DNA of 32,507 nt from Acidimicrobiaceae bacterium UBA2093. Lineage in GTDB: Bacteria; Actinomycetota; Acidimicrobiia; Acidimicrobiales; Ilumatobacteraceae. Position numbers and translations under genes: made by a program. Below, piece after piece: positions 1 through 7,542 of this stretch. The stretch lies in the NCBI GenBank assembly GCA_002331255.1, contig DCZD01000022.1:6345-38851 (forward strand). The letters run 5' to 3'. Under the pieces are notes generated by a model, which was given only the letters and a program-made list of their open reading frames with translations, was not told where the DNA came from and made no database searches. Every line of letters starts with the position of its first letter. Positions within the stretch are counted from its first letter, which is position 1.

Positions 1-1695
1 TGCCGTGCGCTCGACGTTGCCGCCAAACAGGGCGTGGTGCATGGTGACCTACGCCCAGCGCGGCTGGTGTTCGGGGTCGATCGTCGAGTGCGCGTGGTTG
101 GCTTTGGTGCGCCGCTGCGACCGGCCGGCAGCATGACCGTCGACCAAGCGAATTACGCCGCCCCCGAGCTAGAGCAGGGCATCGAGCGTTCTGCGGCGTC
201 TGACGTGTACTCGCTCGCACTCACACTTGTCGAAGCAATGACCGGTGAAGTGCCGTTCTCGTCCGACAGTGTCGCCGGTGCATTCGCCAATCGAAACGGC
301 AAGTTGCTGCCAGTGAACGCAGACTTCGGTGCGCTCGCCGCTGTTCTTGAGCGTGCTGGTCGACCGAGCCCTGATGAACGATTCAGCCCACGCGAGTTTG
401 GTCAAGCACTTGTGCAGGCCGCTGAGAAGTTGCCACGGCCAACTCCGATTGACATCGTCGGAAGCGGACTATTCGATGTCGCAGTTGCTGCGACCGATCC
501 ATCGCAGCCAACACTTCGACCGACATTCTCTGCACCACCAGTTGCTTTTGCGCCGCCGACAGCACAGCAGGGCTCTCCGATACTCATTCGCACCACACCG
601 AACATTCCGCAGTCAGAACTTCCTGATGGTGTTGTCGTCGGTGGATCACAAACCGCCGACGGTTCGCCTTCCGGGCCGATCGTCATCGGTGCGGAAGGAA
701 CTGGCCCGACTGTTGTCGATGCAGACATGCTCCTTGCATTGAATGCAGAAGACCCGACCGAACAGGCGCCACGTCCAAAGAAGCGCCGGTGGGTGTTGCG
801 CATCGTCGCAATAATCGTCGTACTCGCACTTGTTGCTGGCGGTGGAGTCGTCGCATGGAACACCGTGTTGAATCCGTCGAATCCTGTGCCAGAACTTGTC
901 GGCCTCACCGAAGGTGAAGCGCGGAATCAAGTCTCTCGATATGGGTGGAAAGTCGTCATTCGCAAGGATCGAAGTGACGACGTGCAGACCGGTCAGGTAA
1001 TACGCACCGATCCGGTGCTCGGAAGCGCACTACGCAAGCGTGACTCAATCATCATGTACGTGTCAGAAGGTCCGACATTGTCGGTACTGGAAGATGTCGC
1101 AGGTCTGACCGTTGACGCCGCAAAGCAGAAACTCACCGATATCGGCCTCGTTCCTGAAGTCGAAGAGGCTGCTGACGAAACCGTTGCCGCTGGCACTGTC
1201 GTCTCCTGGACTGTGCCCGACCAGCCCAATTTGAAGGTTGGAGAACAGTTAGTGAAGGGCGCCACGGTGAAGGTCGTCGTGTCGACGGGCCCGGCACCGC
1301 GTGACGTTCCGGTGCTCATCGGTCTCTCGCTGGAAGAGGCAACCGCCAAACTCACAGAAGTCGGGTTGCTTATTGCAGAAGGTCCGTCAGCGCCGTCCGT
1401 CGACATTCCCGAAGGAAAAGTCATGGCTCAACTGCCACTTGCTGCCACGAAGTTGGCGCGGGGTGCTTCTGTGTTAGTGAGCATCTCGCAAGGGCAAAAG
1501 ACCACGCTCATTCCGACCATCTACGGTCGCACGTATGAAGTGGTGAAGGAGCGCCTCGAGAAGGAAGGTCTTCTCATCGGCAGCGTCGCTGGAAACAAGT
1601 CACGTGGCCTCAAGGAGGCTCGTGTCAACGACAAGAAGGTGAAGGACTTCGAGCGAGTTCTCGTTGGCGAGACCGTCGATCTCATCTTCCCGTGA
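1..1695 (+). CDS. PASTA-domain Ser/Thr protein kinase homologue, 5' truncated, probably a pseudokinase
   Basis: The frame is open from base 1, so the N-lobe lies outside the window. The C-lobe is recognisable: a catalytic-loop equivalent HGDLRPARL (about bases 40-66), an AAPE motif (about 160-171) and a late SPDERF arginine motif. The catalytic-loop Asp is kept, but the Asn that binds magnesium is Arg, and the DFG motif reads GFG (bases 100-108), so the metal-binding Asp is missing. A Pro/Thr-rich linker follows, then a basic KKRR stretch and one membrane segment (about bases 787-860). Four PASTA repeats run from about base 885 to the end, each with a V-P-x-L/I-x-G-like start. PknB-like proteins of this layout sense muropeptides or lipid II outside the cell. 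Here phosphotransfer is doubtful, so a scaffold or sensor role is likelier (inference). The stop overlaps the next start (GTGA). Confidence 0.85.
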   Translation, partial: CRALDVAAKQGVVHGDLRPARLVFGVDRRVRVVGFGAPLRPAGSMTVDQANYAAPELEQGIERSAASDVYSLALTLVEAMTGEVPFSSDSVAGAFANRNGKLLPVNADFGALAAVLERAGRPSPDERFSPREFGQALVQAAEKLPRPTPIDIVGSGLFDVAVAATDPSQPTLRPTFSAPPVAFAPPTAQQGSPILIRTTPNIPQSELPDGVVVGGSQTADGSPSGPIVIGAEGTGPTVVDADMLLALNAEDPTEQAPRPKKRRWVLRIVAIIVVLALVAGGGVVAWNTVLNPSNPVPELVGLTEGEARNQVSRYGWKVVIRKDRSDDVQTGQVIRTDPVLGSALRKRDSIIMYVSEGPTLSVLEDVAGLTVDAAKQKLTDIGLVPEVEEAADETVAAGTVVSWTVPDQPNLKVGEQLVKGATVKVVVSTGPAPRDVPVLIGLSLEEATAKLTEVGLLIAEGPSAPSVDIPEGKVMAQLPLAATKLARGASVLVSISQGQKTTLIPTIYGRTYEVVKERLEKEGLLIGSVAGNKSRGLKEARVNDKKVKDFERVLVGETVDLIFP

Positions 1696-3194
1696 ACATG
1701 TATTCACTCCAAGATCAGCGGCATGATCGGGGGAAAGACACGCTGACACTTGAACAAGTTGGCGTGGAAGAAGTGTCGGTCGTTCCTTGGACAATGATGC
1801 TGCCGCGCAAGATGGCGCGCAAAGTCGGCCTGAACAGACAATGGGCAATGTTGATGGTCGTGCTCAGCGGACTCTTTGCAACAAGTTTCACGATCACGGT
1901 CATCGTCGTGTCGCTAGATGTCATCGCAACAGATCTGAATTCGACGGTGAGTGCACTGAACTGGTCGCTCACCGGTCCGATGTTGGCATTCGGTGTCGTT
2001 GGCCCAGCTTTTGGCAAAGCGGGTGACTTGTGGGGTCACAAGCGCGTCTATGTTCTAGGCCTGGCAGTCGCCGGAGTGTTTGCAGGGCTAACTGCACTCG
2101 CGTGGAATGCAGCGTCGATGATCGCATTCCGCATCTTGTCAGCAAGTGCTGGCGCAGCTACAGGACCCGCCGCAATGGCATATATCAACCGACTCTTCCC
2201 GCCACATGAACGTGTACGTCCGCTCAGTATGTGGAGCTTCACTACGGCGGGTGCACCCGTTCTCGGTGTGGTTCTCGGTGCACCCTTGGTCGAAGCCATC
2301 GGCTGGCGCATGATTTTCATCGTGCAAGCACCACTCTGTGTCATCGGAGTAGTACTCGCCGCTCGTATGCTTCCCGAGACCGAGCGAATGAAAAATGTCA
2401 AGTTCGATATCGCCGGGTCATTCACGCTCGGACTAGCCGCGACATCATTGCTGCTGGCGGTCAACCGCGGACCTGCCTGGGGATGGGCGAGTGCGCCGAT
2501 TACCGGATTGTTCATCGTAAGTGTCGTTGCGCTTGTCGTCTTCGTGAAAGTCGAACAACAAGCGGATGAGCCACTCATGCCCATGCGCTGGCTGCGCACG
2601 CGCAACGTGGTGCTACCGATAACCAGCACAGGGTTGACGAATTTTGCCTATATGGGCGGGTTTCTCATCGTCCCGCAACTACTTGACAAGGGACTCGGCT
2701 TATCGGCTGCACACATTGGTTGGCTGGTTATCGCCCGTCCCCTCACTTTCTCTCTGGTTGCGCCGTTGGGTTCGTCGTTCACCATGAAAGTCGGAGAACG
2801 AGTGTCTGCTGTCCTGGGTGCAGCTTTTGTGGTTGCGTCGATGATCATGCTTGCCAACGTTCGATTAGGCAGCTCTGACTTTTACGTCGCTATCGGACTT
2901 GCGTTGTCTGGGGTTGGTCTTGGGTTCGCATCACCAGCGCTTACCGCGTTGGTCGCGAACAGTGTGGACCAGGCCAACCTTGGTGTTGCTGGTGCGATGC
3001 AGCAGTTGATGAGTCAACTTGGAGCTGCGACTGGCTCCACAATCATGGTGTCGATTCATGAATCAACCTTGGATAGTGGTGTCGCAGAGAGTTACGGGTT
3101 CGCTTTATACGCCGGTGCGGCGATGGCAGCACTAGGACTGGCTGTGTCGTGGTTCGTGCGCTCGACCGAGCATCGCGAAACTGCTTCTGACTGA
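1692..3194 (+). CDS. MFS drug/metabolite exporter, DHA2-like (14 TM)
   Basis: About 500 aa with roughly fourteen hydrophobic segments. Motif A (GKAGDLWGHKRVYVLG) follows the second segment, and a Gly/Pro-rich motif C-like stretch (TTAGAPVLGVVLGAPL) lies in the fifth, as in proton-coupled antiporters of the DHA2 group. The substrate cannot be told from sequence. The start is uncertain. GTG 1692 overlaps the kinase stop as GTGA, giving translational coupling but a polar N-terminal tail of about 50 residues. ATG 1698 and ATG 1794 are in frame, and the latter starts just before the first membrane segment. None has a clear Shine-Dalgarno sequence. It is probably co-transcribed with the PASTA protein and ends 10 bp before the convergent SCP2 gene. 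Confidence 0.85.
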   Translation: MNMYSLQDQRHDRGKDTLTLEQVGVEEVSVVPWTMMLPRKMARKVGLNRQWAMLMVVLSGLFATSFTITVIVVSLDVIATDLNSTVSALNWSLTGPMLAFGVVGPAFGKAGDLWGHKRVYVLGLAVAGVFAGLTALAWNAASMIAFRILSASAGAATGPAAMAYINRLFPPHERVRPLSMWSFTTAGAPVLGVVLGAPLVEAIGWRMIFIVQAPLCVIGVVLAARMLPETERMKNVKFDIAGSFTLGLAATSLLLAVNRGPAWGWASAPITGLFIVSVVALVVFVKVEQQADEPLMPMRWLRTRNVVLPITSTGLTNFAYMGGFLIVPQLLDKGLGLSAAHIGWLVIARPLTFSLVAPLGSSFTMKVGERVSAVLGAAFVVASMIMLANVRLGSSDFYVAIGLALSGVGLGFASPALTALVANSVDQANLGVAGAMQQLMSQLGAATGSTIMVSIHESTLDSGVAESYGFALYAGAAMAALGLAVSWFVRSTEHRETASD

Positions 3195-3204
3195 ATGACC
3201 GCGG

Positions 3205-3612
3205 CTAGGCGGTGATGTCCTTCACTTCGGCAGCAATCTTGAGCGCCGTGTCATCTTGAGGAAGCGAAGTCTGCATCGCCATGATCTTCATCATGTCGCC
3301 TTCCACCTTGATCTTGCCGCTCATGAACGCCTGCATGCTCGCGGTTTGGTCTTGCTCGACGAAGATCTTTCGTGCGGTCTCGTAATCAGTCGTGACTGTT
3401 GCATCGGGGCTATCGAGCGATCCAAGTTCCATATCGACGTCACCAGACGTGGTGTCCATGTAGGCGCGGACGGTCCCCTCGCCAAAGGGCACGTGGGTGA
3501 TGACCTGATTGATGCGCAATGACACCTCGACCCGAGTGGCCAGGTGTGCGTATTTGGCACGGATAGCGCGTGCCGCGTTCATCCATTCTTCGGACAGAAA
3601 GGGGTAGCTCAT
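3205..3612 (-). CDS. SCP2 sterol-binding-domain protein
   Basis: A 135-aa protein starting MSYPFLSEEW. It has the small SCP2 fold pattern: an N-terminal helix, strands around RVEVSLRINQVI, a YMDTTSGDVDMELG segment, a TTDYETARKIF helix and the late A-F-x-x-G-K-I-K-V-E-G-D signature (MSGKIKVEGDMMKIM). Such single-domain proteins bind lipids or acyl-CoA in a hydrophobic tunnel, and the true ligand here is unknown. I chose ATG 3612 because a TAGCGT hexamer lies 8 nt upstream with no Shine-Dalgarno sequence, and because the longer upstream frame runs antisense through serA. It is divergent from serA and convergent with the MFS gene. Confidence 0.8.
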   Translation of the reverse strand: MSYPFLSEEWMNAARAIRAKYAHLATRVEVSLRINQVITHVPFGEGTVRAYMDTTSGDVDMELGSLDSPDATVTTDYETARKIFVEQDQTASMQAFMSGKIKVEGDMMKIMAMQTSLPQDDTALKIAAEVKDITA

Positions 3613-3620
3613 GGAGGGCG

Positions 3621-3626
3621 ACGCTA
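3621..3626 (-). promoter_or_regulatory. Putative -10 box for the SCP2 gene
   Basis: TAGCGT (TANNNT) read on the minus strand, ending 8 nt before ATG 3612. There is no Shine-Dalgarno sequence. This fits a leaderless transcript. Confidence 0.5.
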
Positions 3627-3700
3627 GTGGCGTTCGCCACAAACTGCTCATCGAGGTGAACGATTTGTCAAACCAGAGTGGGAGAACAGTTCCGAGCGGC

Positions 3701-3706
3701 GAGAAT
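3701..3706 (+). promoter_or_regulatory. Putative -10 box for serA
   Basis: GAGAAT ends 6 nt before GTG 3713. The first base is not the usual T, but position and the A2/T6 pattern match the other starts here. No convincing -35 is seen. Confidence 0.4.
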
Positions 3707-3712
3707 GTATGC

Positions 3713-5284
3713 GTGGCCCGAGTATTGGTGTCTGAAGAGCTAGCCGAACGCGGACTCGATCGTTTGCGTGCCGCAGGCCATGAAGTGGACGTTCGTGTCG
3801 GATTGTCCCCCGAAGAACTTCGTGGAGTGATCAAGGGTGCGAGCGCACTCATCGTTCGTTCAGCGACGCAGGTCGATGACGCGCTTCTCGAGGCAGGGTC
3901 AGAGCTCGTCGTAGTCGGTCGAGCCGGAGTTGGTCTCGACAATGTCGACGTGGAAGCTGCCACGAAGCGTGGCGTCATGGTTGCAAACGCACCCGAGTCA
4001 AACATTGTGTCGGCAGCAGAACACACCTTGGCCATGTTGTTGGCAGTCGCTCGCAACGTTCCACAGGCTCATGCAGCTCTCGTGCAAGGCCGGTGGGAGC
4101 GAAGCCGATGGGAAGGTGTCGAGCTTCTTGACAAGACACTCGGTATCGCCGGACTCGGCCGTATCGGAAAGCTTGTTGCTCAGCGAGCAGCGGCGTTTGG
4201 CATGCGCATTATCGCATTCGACCCGTTTGTTTCGGTTGAACGTGCTCGGGCAATGAACATCGAGCTCGTCGACATCGATCGTCTGGTCCAAGAGTCCGAC
4301 TTTCTCACAATTCATCTGCCAAAAACCAAGGAGACAGTTGGTCTCATCGGCCGCGACATGTTGCTGAAGGCGAAGCCAAACTTGCGCGTCGTGAACGTCG
4401 CACGTGGTGGAATCGTCGATGAAGAGGCTCTTGCCGAAGCCGTGAGCAGTGGGGTCATAGCCGGGGCTGCGCTCGACGTGTTCGCAAAGGAACCCACCAC
4501 CGAATCGCCACTCTTCTCGGTTCCCGGCATCGTCGTCACGCCGCACTTGGGGGCCAGCACCACCGAAGCACAGGACAAAGCCGGCGACGACATCGCCGAC
4601 ATGATCAATCTTGCGCTTGCCGGAGATTTCGTGCCGTATGCAGTGAATATCTCAGCTGCTGATGCGAATGAAACGATGAAGCCATTCCTTCCTCTGGCCG
4701 AGCGACTCGGTCGACTCCTGGCGTCGATGTTCGATGCCACGCCGTCTGCGCTCGAGGTCATCGCTACCGGCGAGATCGGTAGTTATGACACACGAATCCT
4801 CACGCTTGCTGCTGAGAAAGGTTTCTTCTCTGCAATTCACGACGAACCAGTCACTTTTGTCAATGCTCCACAGGTCGCCGTATCACTTGGGGTGGAAGTC
4901 AAGGAGTCGAAGGTGCCAACCGGAAGCACCAGCGACTACGTGAACTTGGTGACGCTGCGTGCGGGTACGCACAGCATCGCCGCGACCCTCGTTGGCCCGC
5001 GCCGTCAAGCACGCATTGTCATGGTCGATGACCACGTCACCGACGTGCCACCGGCAGACAACATGTTGGTCGTCCGTAACGATGACCGACCCGGTGTGAT
5101 TGGGCTCGTCGGAACACTTCTGGGCAATGCCGGCGTGAACATCGCCGATATGGACGTTGGTCGTGCACTCACTCCGGGAACTGCGCTCATGGTGATCGCA
5201 CCGACAGCAGAAGTCACCGCCGACGTGCTCGGTCAACTCCGCGCTGCACCAGGCATCATCGAAGTAACCACGCTCCGCGCGTAA
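3713..5284 (+). CDS. serA: D-3-phosphoglycerate dehydrogenase
   Basis: Oxidises 3-phosphoglycerate to 3-phosphohydroxypyruvate with NAD, the first step of serine synthesis, in the cytosol. With GTG 3713 the protein is 523 aa and begins MARVLVSEEL. The nucleotide-binding GLGRIG is at residues 147-152. The catalytic set is Arg231 (NVARGGIVDE), Glu260 and His278 (TPHLGAST). An intervening domain follows, then a C-terminal ACT domain from about residue 452 (NMLVVRNDDRPGVIG). This long form with both an extra domain and ACT is the mycobacterial type, which is feedback-inhibited by serine. The open frame extends upstream to 3611, but family alignment and a -10-like hexamer 6 nt before GTG 3713 favour the shorter start. 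Confidence 0.96.
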   Translation: MARVLVSEELAERGLDRLRAAGHEVDVRVGLSPEELRGVIKGASALIVRSATQVDDALLEAGSELVVVGRAGVGLDNVDVEAATKRGVMVANAPESNIVSAAEHTLAMLLAVARNVPQAHAALVQGRWERSRWEGVELLDKTLGIAGLGRIGKLVAQRAAAFGMRIIAFDPFVSVERARAMNIELVDIDRLVQESDFLTIHLPKTKETVGLIGRDMLLKAKPNLRVVNVARGGIVDEEALAEAVSSGVIAGAALDVFAKEPTTESPLFSVPGIVVTPHLGASTTEAQDKAGDDIADMINLALAGDFVPYAVNISAADANETMKPFLPLAERLGRLLASMFDATPSALEVIATGEIGSYDTRILTLAAEKGFFSAIHDEPVTFVNAPQVAVSLGVEVKESKVPTGSTSDYVNLVTLRAGTHSIAATLVGPRRQARIVMVDDHVTDVPPADNMLVVRNDDRPGVIGLVGTLLGNAGVNIADMDVGRALTPGTALMVIAPTAEVTADVLGQLRAAPGIIEVTTLRA

Positions 5285-5318
5285 GTCTTCATGGTCGTCG
5301 CGATGGTGGTCGCGCAAC

Positions 5319-5324
5319 TAGTTT
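5319..5324 (+). promoter_or_regulatory. Putative -10 box for the TetR-family gene
   Basis: TAGTTT (TANNNT), then 6 nt, then GTG 5331, with no Shine-Dalgarno sequence. The pattern is leaderless-type. Confidence 0.5.
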
Positions 5325-5330
5325 GTCAAC

Positions 5331-5891
5331 GTGCCACGCAAGCCTGAGAAGCGGTCTTACGTTCGCCAAGCAGAGGTAAAGAACCGAATTGTCCTCTCGA
5401 CTCTTGAATTGTTGAAGTCAGTCGACCCAGAAGCATTGACGATTCGCGAGATTGCAGCACATGCGAATACTCACCATAGGTACATCCCTGACTATTTCGG
5501 AGGCAAGGCGCAGCTCTTGATGCAAGTCGTCCCCATCGTGCGCGATGAGCTTGTGGAAAAAATCCAGTCGTTCAGCATTGAGGACTTCCCGAGCCCGGAG
5601 CTCGTGATGTTCGTCAAGTTGGTGGGCTGGCTATCGATCAACGCTCCGTCGGACGCCACTGGCATCTTCAATGGAGAGTTGCTCGACACTCTCACCAACT
5701 TGTATGTCGGTGGGTACGGGTTTGAGCCCGTCACCGCTCGACTCATGGCGAAGCGCATGATGGCTGGTGTCTTCTCAATGGTCATGTTTCCGAGGGCGAT
5801 GTTTCTCGAGGAAGGCGACCCACAGCGCCTGTTTCAATTGGAGCAACGCGTTTCAATAGCGCTCGTTGAGATGATGAGGAACGGCAACTAG
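5331..5891 (+). CDS. TetR-family transcriptional regulator
   Basis: A 186-aa protein. The N-terminal helix-turn-helix is visible at about residues 14-65: VKNRIVLSTLELL, then LTIREIAAHANTHHRYIPDYF, then GGKAQLL, matching the TetR DNA-binding domain. The C-terminal two thirds form the helical ligand/dimer domain, which is too variable to name a ligand. The start is GTG 5331. It lies 46 bp after serA, but its own -10-like box suggests independent transcription. It may regulate itself or the LURP-one-like gene 65 bp downstream (inference). Confidence 0.85.
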   Translation: MPRKPEKRSYVRQAEVKNRIVLSTLELLKSVDPEALTIREIAAHANTHHRYIPDYFGGKAQLLMQVVPIVRDELVEKIQSFSIEDFPSPELVMFVKLVGWLSINAPSDATGIFNGELLDTLTNLYVGGYGFEPVTARLMAKRMMAGVFSMVMFPRAMFLEEGDPQRLFQLEQRVSIALVEMMRNGN

Positions 5892-5943
5892 TACCTGTGT
5901 CAACTTCTTGATGACGCGCCGTGCAGACAGAATTCGCTCCTGC

Positions 5944-5949
5944 TATTTT
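5944..5949 (+). promoter_or_regulatory. Putative -10 box for the LURP-one-like gene
   Basis: TATTTT, then 7 nt, then ATG 5957. There is no Shine-Dalgarno sequence. This pattern also decides the start over GTG 5921. Confidence 0.45.
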
Positions 5950-5956
5950 TCGGCGC

Positions 5957-6514
5957 ATGCCATACTCATTGACCCTCACACAGAAACTCACCATGATGCA
6001 GAACCGCTGGACGGTGACTCGAACAGACGCAACATCGATTGACTTGGGCTATATCGTTCAAAAGCGAATGGCGCTAAAAGAGAGCGTTACGTGTACCTCG
6101 CCCGATGGCACAACTGTGGTGTTCCGAATACAGGGTCGCAAGGTCATGGAAATCGGCGGCGTGTACGACGTCGTCGACGGTGATGGCGCAACCATTGGCA
6201 CCTTGGCAAAGAATTTTAAGGCATCGCTCGGCCGGTCCACGTACACCATCGAGACGTCACACGGTCGATGGACCCTTACTGAGACGAGTCAAGTCCAAGC
6301 GATTGTTCGTCGAGTGTTGAATCTTGTCGACATTCCTTGGTTCATGCGCGTTCAGTTCTCGCTCATCAACGAGGCCGGCGCACCTGTCGGGCATGTGAAT
6401 CGAGCCAACATGAAAATCAAGGACACTTATGACATCAAGGTTGATGATGACAGGCTCGACGTGCGCATGGCGGCTGCGATGGGGGTCGCTGTTGACGCGT
6501 TTATGAATCGCTAG
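5957..6514 (+). CDS. LURP-one-related family protein
   Basis: A 185-aa protein starting MPYSLTLTQKLTMMQNRWTV. The pattern of repeated beta segments, with VFRIQGRKVMEIGGVYDVVDGDGATIGTL cut by short turns, then a basic KNFKASLGRSTYTI stretch and a C-terminal helix (AAAMGVAVDAFMNR), matches the LURP-one/Tubby-like membrane-binding fold. Bacterial members have no established biochemical role; phospholipid binding or scramblase-like roles are suggested from eukaryotic relatives. Its stop TAG shares the palindrome CTAG with the stop of the convergent pyrF gene. Confidence 0.65.
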   Translation: MPYSLTLTQKLTMMQNRWTVTRTDATSIDLGYIVQKRMALKESVTCTSPDGTTVVFRIQGRKVMEIGGVYDVVDGDGATIGTLAKNFKASLGRSTYTIETSHGRWTLTETSQVQAIVRRVLNLVDIPWFMRVQFSLINEAGAPVGHVNRANMKIKDTYDIKVDDDRLDVRMAAAMGVAVDAFMNR

Positions 6515-7323
6515 CGCGCAGAGTTGAGAGCATCGCGAGTGGCGATTGCCACGTTGCGTGCCGCGAGGGCGTGGTCATTGCCCTTTGCATAAAGGATGGC
6601 TCGTGACGAATTAACCACGAGGCCTGCCCCGTCGGCGCGCGCACCGTTGCGCACCACGGTTGCCGGGTCGCCACCTTGGGCGCCGACACCGGGGACAAGA
6701 AGTGGCATGTCGCCCACGATGGCTCGAACTTCACGCAGCTCGTCGGGGTAAGTGGCACCGACGACAAGAGACACATCGCCCATGGTCGACCATGAGTCGG
6801 CTGCAGTGCGGGCCACCCGTTGATACAGCGGTTCGCCGTTGATCAACTGAGATTGAAATTCACCGCTACCGGCATTCGAGGTTCGACACAGCACGACGAC
6901 AGCCCCGCGTGCGAGAAAAGGCTCGATGCTGTCCGTTCCCAGGTACGGGTTAACGGTGACCGCGTGAGCGCCATAGCGCTCGAAGGCTTCACGTGCGTAG
7001 AGAGCAGCCGTGTCACCAATGTCCCCACGTTTCGCATCGAGGATGATCGGCACATCGGGATGTTGTGTTCGGATGTGATCGCACACCATCTCGAGTTGTG
7101 TTTCGGCACCGACGGCCGCGAAGTACGCAATCTGCGGTTTGAATGCACACACCACATCTGCGGTCGCATCGATGATGTCAATGCAAAATCGTGCAATGGA
7201 AGACGTGTCGCCATGCATCGCGCCGGGAAAACGCGCTGGGTCGGGGTCGAGACCAACGCATAACAACGACTTCGCTGTGGCCCACCTATTGGCGAGCAAC
7301 CGCGAAAAAACGTGTGCGGACAA
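6511..7323 (-). CDS. pyrF: Orotidine 5'-phosphate decarboxylase (type 2)
   Basis: Converts OMP to UMP, the last step of de novo pyrimidine synthesis. The 270-aa product has the catalytic Lys/Asp cluster DAKRGDIGDTA, the substrate loop VNPYLGTDSIEPFL and the phosphate-binding LVPGVGAQGGDP, all typical of the longer subfamily 2 found in mycobacteria. The start is TTG 7323, immediately after the ferredoxin stop (TGATTG), with a GAGG 5 nt upstream. No other start codon lies before the first conserved strand (LCVGLDPDP). It is the last gene of the leuA-ferredoxin-pyrF run. Confidence 0.93.
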   Translation of the reverse strand: MSAHVFSRLLANRWATAKSLLCVGLDPDPARFPGAMHGDTSSIARFCIDIIDATADVVCAFKPQIAYFAAVGAETQLEMVCDHIRTQHPDVPIILDAKRGDIGDTAALYAREAFERYGAHAVTVNPYLGTDSIEPFLARGAVVVLCRTSNAGSGEFQSQLINGEPLYQRVARTAADSWSTMGDVSLVVGATYPDELREVRAIVGDMPLLVPGVGAQGGDPATVVRNGARADGAGLVVNSSRAILYAKGNDHALAARNVAIATRDALNSAR

Positions 7324-7515
7324 TCAGCCCTCGACGGTGATGGCGGCAGTGGGGCAGAGGTCGGCGGCGAGCATCACCTTGTCGCGCAGTTCCTCGCCAG
7401 GGTTCTCTTGCAAGATGTAGAGGTAACCGTCCTTGCGCACCTCGAACACCTCAGGGGCGACCTGTGTGCACGCACCAGTCGATGCGCACACGTCAAAATT
7501 CACGCTTACCTTCAT
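7324..7515 (-). CDS. Small single-cluster ferredoxin
   Basis: A 63-aa protein with Cys10, Cys16 and Cys54-Pro55. The CxxTxxC...CP pattern lacks one ligand of the classical 4Fe-4S motif, so it is a [3Fe-4S] or atypical [4Fe-4S] ferredoxin, like those that serve cytochromes P450 in actinobacteria. The electron partner is unknown, and no P450 is in the window. ATG 7515 is backed by AAAGGA 8 nt upstream. It lies 27 bp after leuA and abuts pyrF, so it is probably co-transcribed with both. Confidence 0.9.
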   Translation of the reverse strand: MKVSVNFDVCASTGACTQVAPEVFEVRKDGYLYILQENPGEELRDKVMLAADLCPTAAITVEG

Positions 7516-7542
7516 GTCGTCGTCCTTTCAGTCACTTCAAAA

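Noticed and set aside
3613..4056. Upstream extension of the SCP2 reading frame on the minus strand
   Set aside because: It runs antisense through the N-terminal part of serA and has low-complexity Ser/Thr/Arg content typical of shadow translation; the conserved SCP2 domain starts at 3612.
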